From Burkholderiales bacterium (GTDB taxonomy: Bacteria; Pseudomonadota; Gammaproteobacteria; Burkholderiales; Usitatibacteraceae), in contig JAHCAK010000002.1 in the NCBI GenBank assembly GCA_019634955.1, positions 1 to 64,000 on the forward strand: a stretch of DNA of 64,000 bases, read 5' to 3'. The notes under the pieces are model-generated. The model was not told the origin of the DNA and did no database searches. It saw only the letters and a list, made by a program, of their open reading frames with translations. The position numbers and the translations under genes are program-made. Shown here in pieces: positions 8,805 through 16,588 of the stretch. The first letter of the stretch is position 1. Each line of letters begins with the position of its first letter.

Positions 8805-9518
8805 CTAGTCGTTCGCGACCAGCTCGAGCTTCTTCGCGTCGCCCAGCGGCGCCTTGAGGCCGGCGGCGAGGAACGGCGCCAGGCGCTGCAGCAGCTTCTC
8901 GTCGTTGTCGCGGTCGTTCGGCAGCACCTGCGCCATGAGCTTCAGCGCGTCGGTGCCGGCGAGCGTGTAGGACAGGGCCCCCATGACGAAGTGCAGCCGC
9001 CAGGTGAGCTCCTGCTTGGTGAGGTGCGGCAGCGCCTCGAGGAACGCGTCCTTGAAGCGCGAGATCATCTCGGCGTACTGCGCCGAGAGGAAATTGCGGA
9101 TGAAAGGGGCCGGGTCGGCGTAGGCGCGCCCCAGCACGCGAAGGAACTCCTTGCCCCCGCGCTTCTCGTCGCGCGCGAGCCTGAGCGCCGGGATCAGCAT
9201 GGCCGAGAGGATCTTCTCGCAGGTGAGGGGGCGCCCGCCGGCCTCGCGGCGGTAGCGGTCCAGCAGGTCGATGCGCTCCTGGTTCATGGGGTCCAGCCGG
9301 CGCGTGAGCACCGCCTGGAAGAGCTCCTCCTTGGTGCCGAAGTGGTAGTTCACCGCGGCGAGGTTCACCCCGGCGGCGGCGGTAAGGCTCCTCAGGCTCG
9401 TCGCCTCGAAGCCGTGCTCGGTGAAGAGCGACTCGGCCGCGTCGAGGATGCGCGACTTCGTGTCCTGCGACAGGGCCTCGGGGGCGGGCGATCGGCGGGC
9501 GGGGCGCTGGGCGCGCAT
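8805..9518 (-). CDS. psrA: TetR-family fatty-acid-responsive repressor, PsrA-like
   Basis: A 237-residue TetR regulator. The N-terminal HTH reads SRILDAAESLFTEHGFEATS, then GVNLAAVNYHFGTKEELF, matching PsrA of pseudomonads closely; the C-terminal domain LTWRLHFVMGALSYTLAG also follows PsrA. PsrA binds long-chain acyl-CoA and controls beta-oxidation genes. A longer frame could start at 9596, but that would lie inside the predicted promoter; the ATG at 9518 has a GGAGG site 11 bases upstream and is chosen. It is the first gene of the fad operon, with a matching palindrome over its promoter, so autoregulation is expected. Confidence 0.85.
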   Translation of the reverse strand: MRAQRPARRSPAPEALSQDTKSRILDAAESLFTEHGFEATSLRSLTAAAGVNLAAVNYHFGTKEELFQAVLTRRLDPMNQERIDLLDRYRREAGGRPLTCEKILSAMLIPALRLARDEKRGGKEFLRVLGRAYADPAPFIRNFLSAQYAEMISRFKDAFLEALPHLTKQELTWRLHFVMGALSYTLAGTDALKLMAQVLPNDRDNDEKLLQRLAPFLAAGLKAPLGDAKKLELVAND

Positions 9519-9573
9519 CGGCTGGGCATCCTCCGGATGGGGCAAGGGCGCTGGAACCGTGTCAAACGCACGA

Positions 9574-9591
9574 TTCAAACGCCCGTTTGAA
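9574..9591. promoter_or_regulatory. PsrA-type operator palindrome
   Basis: The 18-base sequence TTCAAACGCCCGTTTGAA has perfect 8-base arms with a 2-base centre and contains CAAAC-N4-GTTTG, the described PsrA recognition pattern (C/GAAAC-N2-4-GTTTG/C). A further half-site TCAAACG lies at 9562-9568. It overlaps the predicted transcription start (about 9588) of the psrA-fad operon, the position expected for repression by blocking polymerase. Confidence 0.75.
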
Positions 9592-9594
9592 ACC

Positions 9595-9624
9595 ATCGTA
9601 GGGCCCCGCGCCGCCCCTTGTCAA
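9595..9624 (-). promoter_or_regulatory. Predicted sigma-70 promoter of the psrA-fad operon
   Basis: On the minus strand a perfect -35 TTGACA (9624-9619) is followed after 18 bases by TACGAT (9600-9595, four of six matches to the -10). Transcription would start near 9588, within the PsrA-type palindrome and 70 bases before the psrA start codon. This is a pattern-based prediction. Confidence 0.6.
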
Positions 9625-9665
9625 TCGCCCGGCGGCCGCGCCGGCGGGATAAACTCCCGCGCTCC

Positions 9666-10466
9666 ATGAGAATTCCCGCCCTGGCCGCCGCCCTCGCCGC
9701 GGGCTGCCTCGCCCTCCCCGCCGCCGCGATCCTCACGCGCGCCGACCGCGACGACGAGGAGTACCGCGAGCTCGCCACGCGCTACCCCGCGGCGGTTCCC
9801 CTCGGGCCGCCGGCCGGCATCGGCGCCCTCATCGCGCCGCGCTGGATCCTCGCGAGCGCGCGCCGCGCGGAGGCCCTGCGCGCCGCCCGCGCGCCGGTGA
9901 CCATCGCCAGCCGCGCCTACGCCGTGCGTGAGGTCTTCGTGCATCCCGACGGGAAGCCGGGGGGCGAGGCCGACATCGCCCTCGTCTTCCTGCGCGAACC
10001 CGTGGCAGGCATCGAGCCGGCCCCGATCTACCGCAACGGCGACGAGGCCGGCCAGGCCGCGCGCACCGTGGGCATCGGCGCCTCCGGCCGCATCGGCGCC
10101 GCCGCGCGCATCCCCGCGGGCGAGCGGCGGGCCGCCATCAACACCGTCGACCGCGTCACGGCGCGCACGCTGGGACTGCGGATCAAGGGCCCGGAGGACG
10201 CCTCGGACCTGCAGGGCGCGCTCGCCGCCGACGACGACGGCGCGCCGGCCTTCCTCGAGGCGGGCGGGCGCATCTTCGTGGGCGGCATCGCCACGCGCAC
10301 CGAGGACGCCAACGGCGACGGAGTCCCCGGCAGCGTCGGCGACTGGGAGGTGTTCGCGCGCGTGTCCGCCTTCGCCGGCTGGATCGACGACACGATGGGC
10401 AAGGCGGCGGTGGAAGAGGCCGCGCGCGAGACCGCGAAGCCCGGGGCCGCCGGGGGCCGGCCATGA
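9666..10466 (+). CDS. Secreted trypsin-fold (S1) protein with lost catalytic residues
   Basis: A 266-residue protein with a signal peptide (residues 1-21, MRIPALAAALAAG then ALPAAA). The fold of S1 serine proteases is recognisable: IGALIAPRWILAS equals the G-LI-W-L block, DIALVFLREPV carries the conserved Asp, and a C-terminal FARVSAFAGWIDD equals the usual WI helix. However the His block TAAHC is replaced by SARRAE, and GDSGGP by ADDDGAP, so both catalytic His and Ser are missing. It is therefore probably a binding or scaffold pseudoprotease. An Asp-rich loop DANGDGVPG could bind calcium. The following TPR gene overlaps it by ATGA. Confidence 0.72.
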   Translation: MRIPALAAALAAGCLALPAAAILTRADRDDEEYRELATRYPAAVPLGPPAGIGALIAPRWILASARRAEALRAARAPVTIASRAYAVREVFVHPDGKPGGEADIALVFLREPVAGIEPAPIYRNGDEAGQAARTVGIGASGRIGAAARIPAGERRAAINTVDRVTARTLGLRIKGPEDASDLQGALAADDDGAPAFLEAGGRIFVGGIATRTEDANGDGVPGSVGDWEVFARVSAFAGWIDDTMGKAAVEEAARETAKPGAAGGRP

Positions 10467-11554
10467 CGGACGACGGCATCGGCTCCCCGGACGAGCCGAT
10501 CGAGGCGGTCCGCCGCGCGGCCGGGCGCGCCCTGGTCCACGCCAGCGCCTACCGTGCGCGCGAGACGCTCGACGAGGCGCGGCTCGCCTCCGCGATGGCG
10601 CGCCGCCTGGGCCGGCTCGAGGAGTCGGCTTCGGCGCTCTCCGCCGCGAGCCTCGCGCACTACTTCCAGGTGGGCCTCGTGGACGCGGTCGTCGCCTCCC
10701 TCGACGCCCTGCGCCGCGCGCGCGACGACACGCAGCTCGCGCGGGCCGCCTTCGCCGCGAGCCTCGCCTTCCTGGCCGTCGAGGCGCGCGACATCGCGAG
10801 GCAGTGCGCGCGGCGCTCGCACGAGCACGCGCTCGCCGCGGCCGACGCGGCCCTCCTTGCCCGGGCGCACTTCGCCCTCGGGTTCGAGGCCAACGAGTCC
10901 GGCGAGCACGACCTCGCGGTCACGCACCTTCGCACCGCGGCGCGCCTGCTTCGCGGGCACGCCAACCGCGGCCTCGCCATGAAGGCGCTGGGAAACCTCG
11001 GCCGCCTGTACCGCGACCGCGGCGACGCCCTTCAGGCCGCGGGGCAGGCCGCGCGCGCGCGGCGCTCGTGGCGCCAGGCGGCCCGGCTCTTCGCGATGGC
11101 CGCGCGGATCCCGGCGCCGGGCGGCGACCGGGTCATCGTGAACGGGAGCCTCGCCGCCGTGCTCGAGCTGCTGGGCGAGGCCGCCCGCGCCGCGCCGTTC
11201 GCCGACGAGGCGGTGGCCCTGCTCGCCTCGGAGTCCCTGCCCTGGCTGGGCGCCGAGGCCCACCTCAAGCGCGCGAGCGTGCGCCTGGCCCTGGACGACC
11301 TGGTCGGCGCCGCGGAGGACCTGGAGACCGCCTCGGCCATCTGCCGGGACGACCGCGCGGTGCCTTCCCGGGCCGACTGCCACCGCCTCAATGCGGAACT
11401 CGCCGCACGGCTGGGGCGCCGCGACAAGGAAGCGGTCTTCGGCGCCTACGCGCGCACGGCGAGGCTGCGCCGCGAGGAGGAGATCGGCGCCGCGCGCCGG
11501 CAGGCGACCGCGCTCTGGGAACGCTTCGCGGAGGGCGGCGGCGCGGGACGCTAG
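10463..11554 (+). CDS. Tetratricopeptide-repeat-like alpha-helical protein
   Basis: A 363-residue soluble protein made almost entirely of Ala/Arg-rich helices. Repeats of TPR type can be seen, for example SLAHYFQVGLVDAVVASLDAL, AHFALGFEANESGEHDLAV and KALGNLGRLYRDRGDALQA, roughly between residues 40 and 310. No enzymatic motif or signal peptide is visible. Its start codon overlaps the stop of the degenerate protease gene, so the two are probably made together; a partnership is plausible but not shown. Its stop codon overlaps the stop of convergent metY within the four bases CTAG. Function unknown. Confidence 0.65.
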   Translation: MTDDGIGSPDEPIEAVRRAAGRALVHASAYRARETLDEARLASAMARRLGRLEESASALSAASLAHYFQVGLVDAVVASLDALRRARDDTQLARAAFAASLAFLAVEARDIARQCARRSHEHALAAADAALLARAHFALGFEANESGEHDLAVTHLRTAARLLRGHANRGLAMKALGNLGRLYRDRGDALQAAGQAARARRSWRQAARLFAMAARIPAPGGDRVIVNGSLAAVLELLGEAARAAPFADEAVALLASESLPWLGAEAHLKRASVRLALDDLVGAAEDLETASAICRDDRAVPSRADCHRLNAELAARLGRRDKEAVFGAYARTARLRREEEIGAARRQATALWERFAEGGGAGR

Positions 11555-12831
11555 GCCCGGGAGAGGGCCTGGTCGAGATCCCAGAGGATGTCGTCGAGGG
11601 TCTCGAGGCCGATGGAAAGCCGCACCATGTCCGGCGGCACGCCGGCCTTCACCTGGTCGGCCTCGGAAAGCTGGCGGTGCGTGGTGGAGGCCGGGTGGAT
11701 CACGAGCGACTTGGCGTCGCCGATGTTGGCGAGGTGGCTCACGAACTGCAGCCCCTCGATGAACCTGACGCCCGCCGCGTAGCCGCCGCGGATCCCGAAA
11801 GACAGGAGCGCGCCCGCCCCCCTGGGCATGTAACGCCGCGTGAGGGCGTGGTAGCGGTTGTCCGCGAGCCCCGGGTAGTTCACCCACGCCACCTTCGGGT
11901 GATCCACGAGGAAGCGCGCCACGCCCAGCGTGTTGGCGCAGTGGCGTTCCATGCGCACGGGGAGCGTCTCCAGGCCCTGCAGCAGGAGCCACGCGTTGAA
12001 GGGCGCGATCGACGGGCCGAAGACGCGCAGCACCTCCATGCGCGCCTTCATCGTGAAGGCGAAGTCGCCGAAGGTCTCGAAGAAGCGCACGCCGTGGTAG
12101 CCGGCCGAGGGCTCGGTCATCGACGGGAATTTCCCGTTGTCCCAGGGGAAGGTGCCGCTCTCGACCACGACGCCCCCCATCGAGGTGCCGTGCCCGCCGA
12201 TGAACTTGGTGGCGGAGTGCACGACGACGTCCGCGCCATGGCGAAGCGGCTGGCAGAGGTACGGCGAGGCCGCGGTGTTGTCGACGATGAAGGGCACGCC
12301 CGCCTCCCGGGCGATCGCCCCCACGGCGGCGATGTCCACCATGTTGATGGCGGGGTTGCCCAGCGTCTCGGAGAAGACCGCCTTCGTGTTCGGGCGGAGG
12401 GCGCGGCGGAAGTTCTCCGGGTCGTCGGGGTCGACGAGCGTGGCCTCGATGCCCAGCTTCGGGAAGTTCACGGCGAGCATCGTGTGCGTGCCGCCGTAGA
12501 GCTTCGAGGAGGAGACGACGTGGTCCCCGGCCTGGCAGATGTTGAGGAGGGCCACCATCTCCGCCGCCTGGCCGGACGCCGTGGCCACCGCCGCGCGCCC
12601 GCCCTCGAGGGCGGCCATGCGCTCCTCGAACATGGCGGTGGTCGGGTTGGAGAGCCGCGTGTAGACGTTGCCGAAGGTCTGCAGGTTGAAGAGGCTCGCC
12701 GCGTGGTCGGCGCTGTCGAAGACGAACGAGGTCGTCTGGTAGAGGGGGGCTGCGCGCGAGCCCGTCTCGCGGTCCGGGATCTGGCCCGCGTGCAGGGCCA
12801 GGGTCTCGAAGCCGAACTCGCGGTCCGCCAC
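11551..12831 (-). CDS. metY: O-acetylhomoserine sulfhydrylase
   Basis: A 426-residue PLP enzyme of the Cys/Met metabolism family that makes homocysteine from O-acetylhomoserine and sulfide. Typical blocks are FETLALHAGQ at the N-terminus, PLYQTTSFVF, YTRLSNPTTAMFEERMAALEGG, and the PLP lysine in VVHSATKFIGGHGT near residue 210. Length is normal for MetY and longer than MetB or MetC. It follows the stomatin-like gene with a 4-base gap, apparently at the end of the operon CoA-binding protein, NfeD, stomatin, metY. No SAM riboswitch is seen upstream of this run of genes. Confidence 0.93.
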   Translation of the reverse strand: MADREFGFETLALHAGQIPDRETGSRAAPLYQTTSFVFDSADHAASLFNLQTFGNVYTRLSNPTTAMFEERMAALEGGRAAVATASGQAAEMVALLNICQAGDHVVSSSKLYGGTHTMLAVNFPKLGIEATLVDPDDPENFRRALRPNTKAVFSETLGNPAINMVDIAAVGAIAREAGVPFIVDNTAASPYLCQPLRHGADVVVHSATKFIGGHGTSMGGVVVESGTFPWDNGKFPSMTEPSAGYHGVRFFETFGDFAFTMKARMEVLRVFGPSIAPFNAWLLLQGLETLPVRMERHCANTLGVARFLVDHPKVAWVNYPGLADNRYHALTRRYMPRGAGALLSFGIRGGYAAGVRFIEGLQFVSHLANIGDAKSLVIHPASTTHRQLSEADQVKAGVPPDMVRLSIGLETLDDILWDLDQALSRA

Positions 12832-12835
12832 GCGG

Positions 12836-13822
12836 CTACTTCCCGGGCGCCTTGGTGCGGTCCAGCACCGTCATCGCCGTGGACACGAGCGTCGAGACGT
12901 CGGTGAGGTTCGAGGGCACGATCAGCGTGTTGCCGGCCTTGGCGAGGTTGCCGAACGCGCCGATGTAGAGCTCGGCCACCTTGAGGTTGGCGGCCTGCAT
13001 CCCGCCCTCGGTGCCGATCGCGGCGGCCACCGAGCGCACGGCGTTGGCGGTGGCGGAGGCCACGAGCTCGATCGCCTGCGCCTCGCCTTGCGCCTTGTTG
13101 ATCGCCGCCTGCTTCTCGCCCTCGGAGCTGAGGATCGCCGCCTGCCGCGAGCCGTCCGCGAGGTTGATCTCCTCCTGCCGCTGGCCCTCGGACTTGGCGA
13201 TGAGGGCGCGCTTCTCGCGCTCGGCGGTGATCTGCGCCTGCATGGCGCGCAGGATGGACTCCGGCGGCGTGAGGCTCTTGATCTCGTAGCGCAGCACCTT
13301 GATGCCCCAGGTGCGGCCGGCGTCGTCCAGCACCGCGACGATCTGGCGGTTGATCTCGTCGCGGCTCTCGAAGGTCTTGTCGAGCTCCATCTTGCCGACC
13401 TCGCTCCGGAGCGTGGTCTGCGCGAGCTGCGTGATGGCGAGCACGTAGTCGCTGGTGCCATAGCTCGCGAGCTTGGGGTCGACCACCTGGAAGTAGATGA
13501 TCCCGTCCACGGCGAGCTGGGTGTTGTCCTTGGTGATGCAGACCTGCTCGGGCACGTCCAGCGGCACCTCCTTCAGCGAATGGCGGTAGGCCACGCGGTC
13601 GATGAAGGGCACGATGAGGTTCAGGCCCGGCAGCAGCGTCTCGTGGAACTTGCCGAGGCGCTCGACCACCCAGGCGTTCTGCTGCGGCACCACGCGGATG
13701 CCCTCGATGATCACGACCACGATCATCGCGATGAGGAACGTGGCTATCGTGATGCCGACGCTCTGCGTGAGGAACGCGGCGGCGATGGACAGGATTGCGG
13801 CGACGAGCACCTTCCAGAACAT
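12836..13822 (-). CDS. qmcA: SPFH/Band 7 membrane protein, QmcA-like stomatin homologue
   Basis: A 328-residue membrane protein. One or two hydrophobic segments lie within residues 4-40, followed by the Band 7 domain from GIRVVPQQNAWVVERLGKF to about residue 210, then a long charged helix rich in EK and Q (residues 210-270) that forms the coiled coil of SPFH oligomers. Such proteins build ring- or cage-like assemblies in membrane microdomains and affect quality control of membrane proteins. It is directly preceded by an NfeD gene, the standard partner of this family. Confidence 0.9.
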   Translation of the reverse strand: MFWKVLVAAILSIAAAFLTQSVGITIATFLIAMIVVVIIEGIRVVPQQNAWVVERLGKFHETLLPGLNLIVPFIDRVAYRHSLKEVPLDVPEQVCITKDNTQLAVDGIIYFQVVDPKLASYGTSDYVLAITQLAQTTLRSEVGKMELDKTFESRDEINRQIVAVLDDAGRTWGIKVLRYEIKSLTPPESILRAMQAQITAEREKRALIAKSEGQRQEEINLADGSRQAAILSSEGEKQAAINKAQGEAQAIELVASATANAVRSVAAAIGTEGGMQAANLKVAELYIGAFGNLAKAGNTLIVPSNLTDVSTLVSTAMTVLDRTKAPGK

Positions 13823-13846
13823 GGCGAGTCCTCCCTGGTTCTTCGG

Positions 13847-14287
13847 TTATTGCTGCCGTGAAGCCGGCGCGGCGCCCACGAGGAACGCGTTGCCGTCCTG
13901 CCCGGTGATGTAGAGCGTCGCGCCCGGCTCGGGCCGCTCGCCCCCGACGAGCCTCGCGTCCCACGAGGCGCCGCGATACTGGACGCGGGCGCGGCCCGCG
14001 GCCGCGTCCACCCACGCCTCGAGGACCACGGGCTGGCCGCGGTCGAGGAGGTTGTCCTCCACGCCGCCCTTCCGGTTCCGCGCGTGCCAGGCGTGCACCC
14101 CGGCGGTGCCGGCGAGCGCGACGGTGCAGGCCGCGACGGCCTGGAGGAAGTAGCCCGCCCCGGCCCACGCGAAGGCCGCGCCGGCGAAGGCGCCCACGCC
14201 GATCACCAGCAGGTAGAAGGTGCCCGTCAGCAGCTCGATGATCACCAGCACGAAGCCGGCGATGATCCACGCGAGATACGGTTCCAT
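13847..14287 (-). CDS. NfeD family membrane protein
   Basis: A 146-residue short NfeD protein. Three hydrophobic segments occupy residues 5-25, 28-45 and 48-65; the soluble C-terminal OB-fold domain spans about 80-140, including LLDRGQPVVLEAWVD and GASWDARLVGGERPEPGATLYI, the usual NfeD end. It lies 24 bases upstream of the stomatin-like gene, and the pair is known to act together in membrane microdomain function. The protease domain found in long NfeD proteins is absent. Confidence 0.88.
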   Translation of the reverse strand: MEPYLAWIIAGFVLVIIELLTGTFYLLVIGVGAFAGAAFAWAGAGYFLQAVAACTVALAGTAGVHAWHARNRKGGVEDNLLDRGQPVVLEAWVDAAAGRARVQYRGASWDARLVGGERPEPGATLYITGQDGNAFLVGAAPASRQQ

Positions 14288-14299
14288 CGCAGTCCTTTC

Positions 14300-14758
14300 C
14301 TAGGCCGGCCGCCGGGCCGAGATGACCTTCGTGTTCACGCCCGCCCACCCGAGGCCGCCGAACAGGCGGCCATGCTCGATCTTCATGCAGCGGTCCTCCA
14401 CGACTTCCAGGCCCGCGGCCTCGGCGATGCGGCGCCCCTCCGCGCTCGCGACCCCGAGCTGCATCCACAGCACTTTCGCGCCGATGGCGACGGCCTCGCG
14501 GGCGAGCGCGGGGATCTCCTCGCCGCGGCGGAAGCAGTCGACCACGTCGACCTTCTCCGGGACGTCCGCCAGCGCCTTGAAGCACTTCTCGCCCAGGACG
14601 CTGTCATACTGCGGGTTCACGGGGATGACGCGGTAGCCGTGCTCCTGCAGGTACTTGGCGGCGAAGTAGCTCGGCCGGTACCAGTTGGCGGAGAGCCCGA
14701 CCACCGCGATGGTGCGGTTGTCCTTCAGGATGCGCCGCAGCTTCGCGATGTCGTCCAT
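14300..14758 (-). CDS. CoA-binding protein, YccU type
   Basis: A 152-residue Rossmann-fold protein resembling the CoA-binding domain of succinyl-CoA synthetase. VVGLSANWYRPSYFAAKYL near residue 20 is the nucleotide loop, followed by GYRVIPVNPQYDSVLGEKCF and VDVVDCFRRGEEIPALAREA, all typical of YccU-like proteins. It is thought to bind CoA; no reaction is known. It is the first gene of the minus-strand run leading to metY and starts 44 bases from the divergent secreted hydrolase gene. Confidence 0.85.
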   Translation of the reverse strand: MDDIAKLRRILKDNRTIAVVGLSANWYRPSYFAAKYLQEHGYRVIPVNPQYDSVLGEKCFKALADVPEKVDVVDCFRRGEEIPALAREAVAIGAKVLWMQLGVASAEGRRIAEAAGLEVVEDRCMKIEHGRLFGGLGWAGVNTKVISARRPA

Positions 14759-14802
14759 GGCCCCGTGGGAGAATGACCGTCCGAGGGACGATTCTACCTG
14801 CC

Positions 14803-16587
14803 ATGCGTCGAGCGCTCACCATCATCATGACGGCCGCCCTGGCGATCGCCCGACCGGCCCAGGCCCAGAACCACGAGGTGGTCGCGCTGCCCCTGGCGGC
14901 GGGCCCCTTCGCAGTGGCCTGCACCAACATCGCCCAGGACGAAGCGGCCATCGCCGCCTCCGGCGCCGCCCCGGCCGATTTCTGGGAGGGCCGCGAGGTT
15001 GGCGGCCGGGTGCGCTACATCACCGAGGTGCTCGCCCACCCGTCCTCCGTGGTGCGCTATGCCGCGGCCGTGCCGGACCTGCGGGAGATCTACCCGCGCT
15101 TCGCCGGCGAGACGGTCGAGCACGTGGCGATCGTGTGCCACCCCACCCCGCGGGACAATCCCGATGCGGACTACGTCCTGCCCGGCGCTGGCGGCCGCGT
15201 GCCGCGCATGCAGCAGGCCGGTGCCGCGCTCCGGCTCATTTCCGTTTCCGAGTACCTCGAGGCCTTCGGGGTCTTCCTCAGCCCCCCGGTGTGGAGTCCG
15301 GCCGCGCTGCCCAGCGTCGTCTTCTCCCACGGCCTCGGCGGCAGCCCCCTCGGCGAGGGCTACATCAACGCCATGGTGGGCCTCGCATCCCACGGGTTCA
15401 TCGTCGGCGCGGTCTTCCACGGCGACCCGCGCTTCTCGCGCATCCGCATCGAGGACCTGTCGGACTTCGTCTACGTGCTGCGCGACTTCGACAAGTTCGT
15501 GGAGATGGAGCTGATGCGCCCGGTGTCGCTGAAGGCGCTGGTGGACACGCTCCTCGCGCACCCGCAGCTCGGCCCGGCCATCGACCCGGAGCGCATCGGC
15601 GGCTTCGGGGCGAGCATGGGTGGGCAGGCCATGGCGAACCTGCTGGGCGCGCGGCTCACGACGAGCCTCGGGCTCGCCTGCCGGCAGACGGTGCGCGACC
15701 CGCGCATCAAGGCGGCCGTGGGGCTCGTCCCCTACGCCGGGCAGACCTTCCTGCCGGCCTTCTGCGACGACCAGAACGGCGCGGACGACGTGAGCCGCCC
15801 CTACCTCGCCATTTCCGGCACGGCCGACACCACGGCGCCCATCAAGATGGTGGAGCAGGCGATCCACCGCTTCGGCTCGTCGCGCTACCTCGTCGAGCTG
15901 CAGGGCGTGAAGCACGAGTTCCTGCCGGAGCACGCGGGCGACGTCTTCACCTGGACGGTCACCTTCCTGCGCGCCTACCTGGGCGATGGCGGCGACCCTC
16001 CCTCCGGCGCGATGTCGCGGCTCATTCGCATGGCGAGCGTGGCGGGCGGGCCGGCCGACGGGCTGCGCGTCGACGTCCACGTGCCCATCTCCGCCGGGCC
16101 GAACGGGACGACCGTCGTCGAGTTCCACAACGAGATCCTCGACCACTACTTCATCGCCGCGAGCGGCTTCGAGGTCGAGCAGATCCTCTCCGGCGCGGCG
16201 GGGCCCGGCTGGCGGCGCACGGGGCAGTCTTTCAACGCCTTCTCGCGCATTCCCTTCGATTCGGTGACGCGCGTGGCGCCCGTGTGCCGCTTCTACGGCG
16301 TGCCCGCGGGCGGGCCCAACTCGCACTTCTTCACCGCGAGCCCCGACGAATGCGAGGCCGTGAAGCGCGCGGGCGGCTGGTACTACGAGGGGATCGGCTT
16401 CTTCGCCGAACCGCAGGGGCCCGACGGGCGCTGCCCCGCGGGCTACCTGCAGGTGCGGCGCGCCTACAACCAGGGCTGGCCGAGGAACGACTCCAACCAC
16501 CGCTTCACGACGAGCGACTCCACCTGGCGCGAGATGGCGCGCCATGGCTGGGCGCTGGAGGGCGTGGCGTGGTGCGCGCGGCCCTGA
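14803..16587 (+). CDS. Secreted alpha/beta hydrolase with C-terminal DUF5648 domain
   Basis: A 594-residue exported protein. The chosen start (14803) gives a clear signal peptide ending at AQAQ near residue 22; a longer frame from 14773 adds ten residues. Residues 60-400 are an alpha/beta hydrolase of the PAF-acetylhydrolase/chlorophyllase-like type: oxyanion loop VFSHGLGGSPLG (174-185), nucleophile S271 in GGFGASMGGQ, Asp in ISGTADTTAP, His in GVKHEFLP. Residues 440-594 form a DUF5648-like tail with the repeated pattern NEILDHYFIAAS, PNSHFFTAS and DSNHRFTTS. That tail is common on secreted bacterial proteins; its role is unknown. Substrate unknown. It converges on the kinase gene with one base between. 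Confidence 0.75.
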   Translation: MRRALTIIMTAALAIARPAQAQNHEVVALPLAAGPFAVACTNIAQDEAAIAASGAAPADFWEGREVGGRVRYITEVLAHPSSVVRYAAAVPDLREIYPRFAGETVEHVAIVCHPTPRDNPDADYVLPGAGGRVPRMQQAGAALRLISVSEYLEAFGVFLSPPVWSPAALPSVVFSHGLGGSPLGEGYINAMVGLASHGFIVGAVFHGDPRFSRIRIEDLSDFVYVLRDFDKFVEMELMRPVSLKALVDTLLAHPQLGPAIDPERIGGFGASMGGQAMANLLGARLTTSLGLACRQTVRDPRIKAAVGLVPYAGQTFLPAFCDDQNGADDVSRPYLAISGTADTTAPIKMVEQAIHRFGSSRYLVELQGVKHEFLPEHAGDVFTWTVTFLRAYLGDGGDPPSGAMSRLIRMASVAGGPADGLRVDVHVPISAGPNGTTVVEFHNEILDHYFIAASGFEVEQILSGAAGPGWRRTGQSFNAFSRIPFDSVTRVAPVCRFYGVPAGGPNSHFFTASPDECEAVKRAGGWYYEGIGFFAEPQGPDGRCPAGYLQVRRAYNQGWPRNDSNHRFTTSDSTWREMARHGWALEGVAWCARP

Positions 16588-16588
16588 G

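Noticed and set aside
9519-9596. Upstream ATG start for the PsrA-like regulator
   Set aside because: It overlaps the -10 and the operator; the ATG at 9518 has a GGAGG ribosome site.
12836-14802. SAM riboswitch ahead of metY
   Set aside because: metY directly follows the stomatin-like gene, and no SAM-riboswitch-like stems were recognised in the short gaps.
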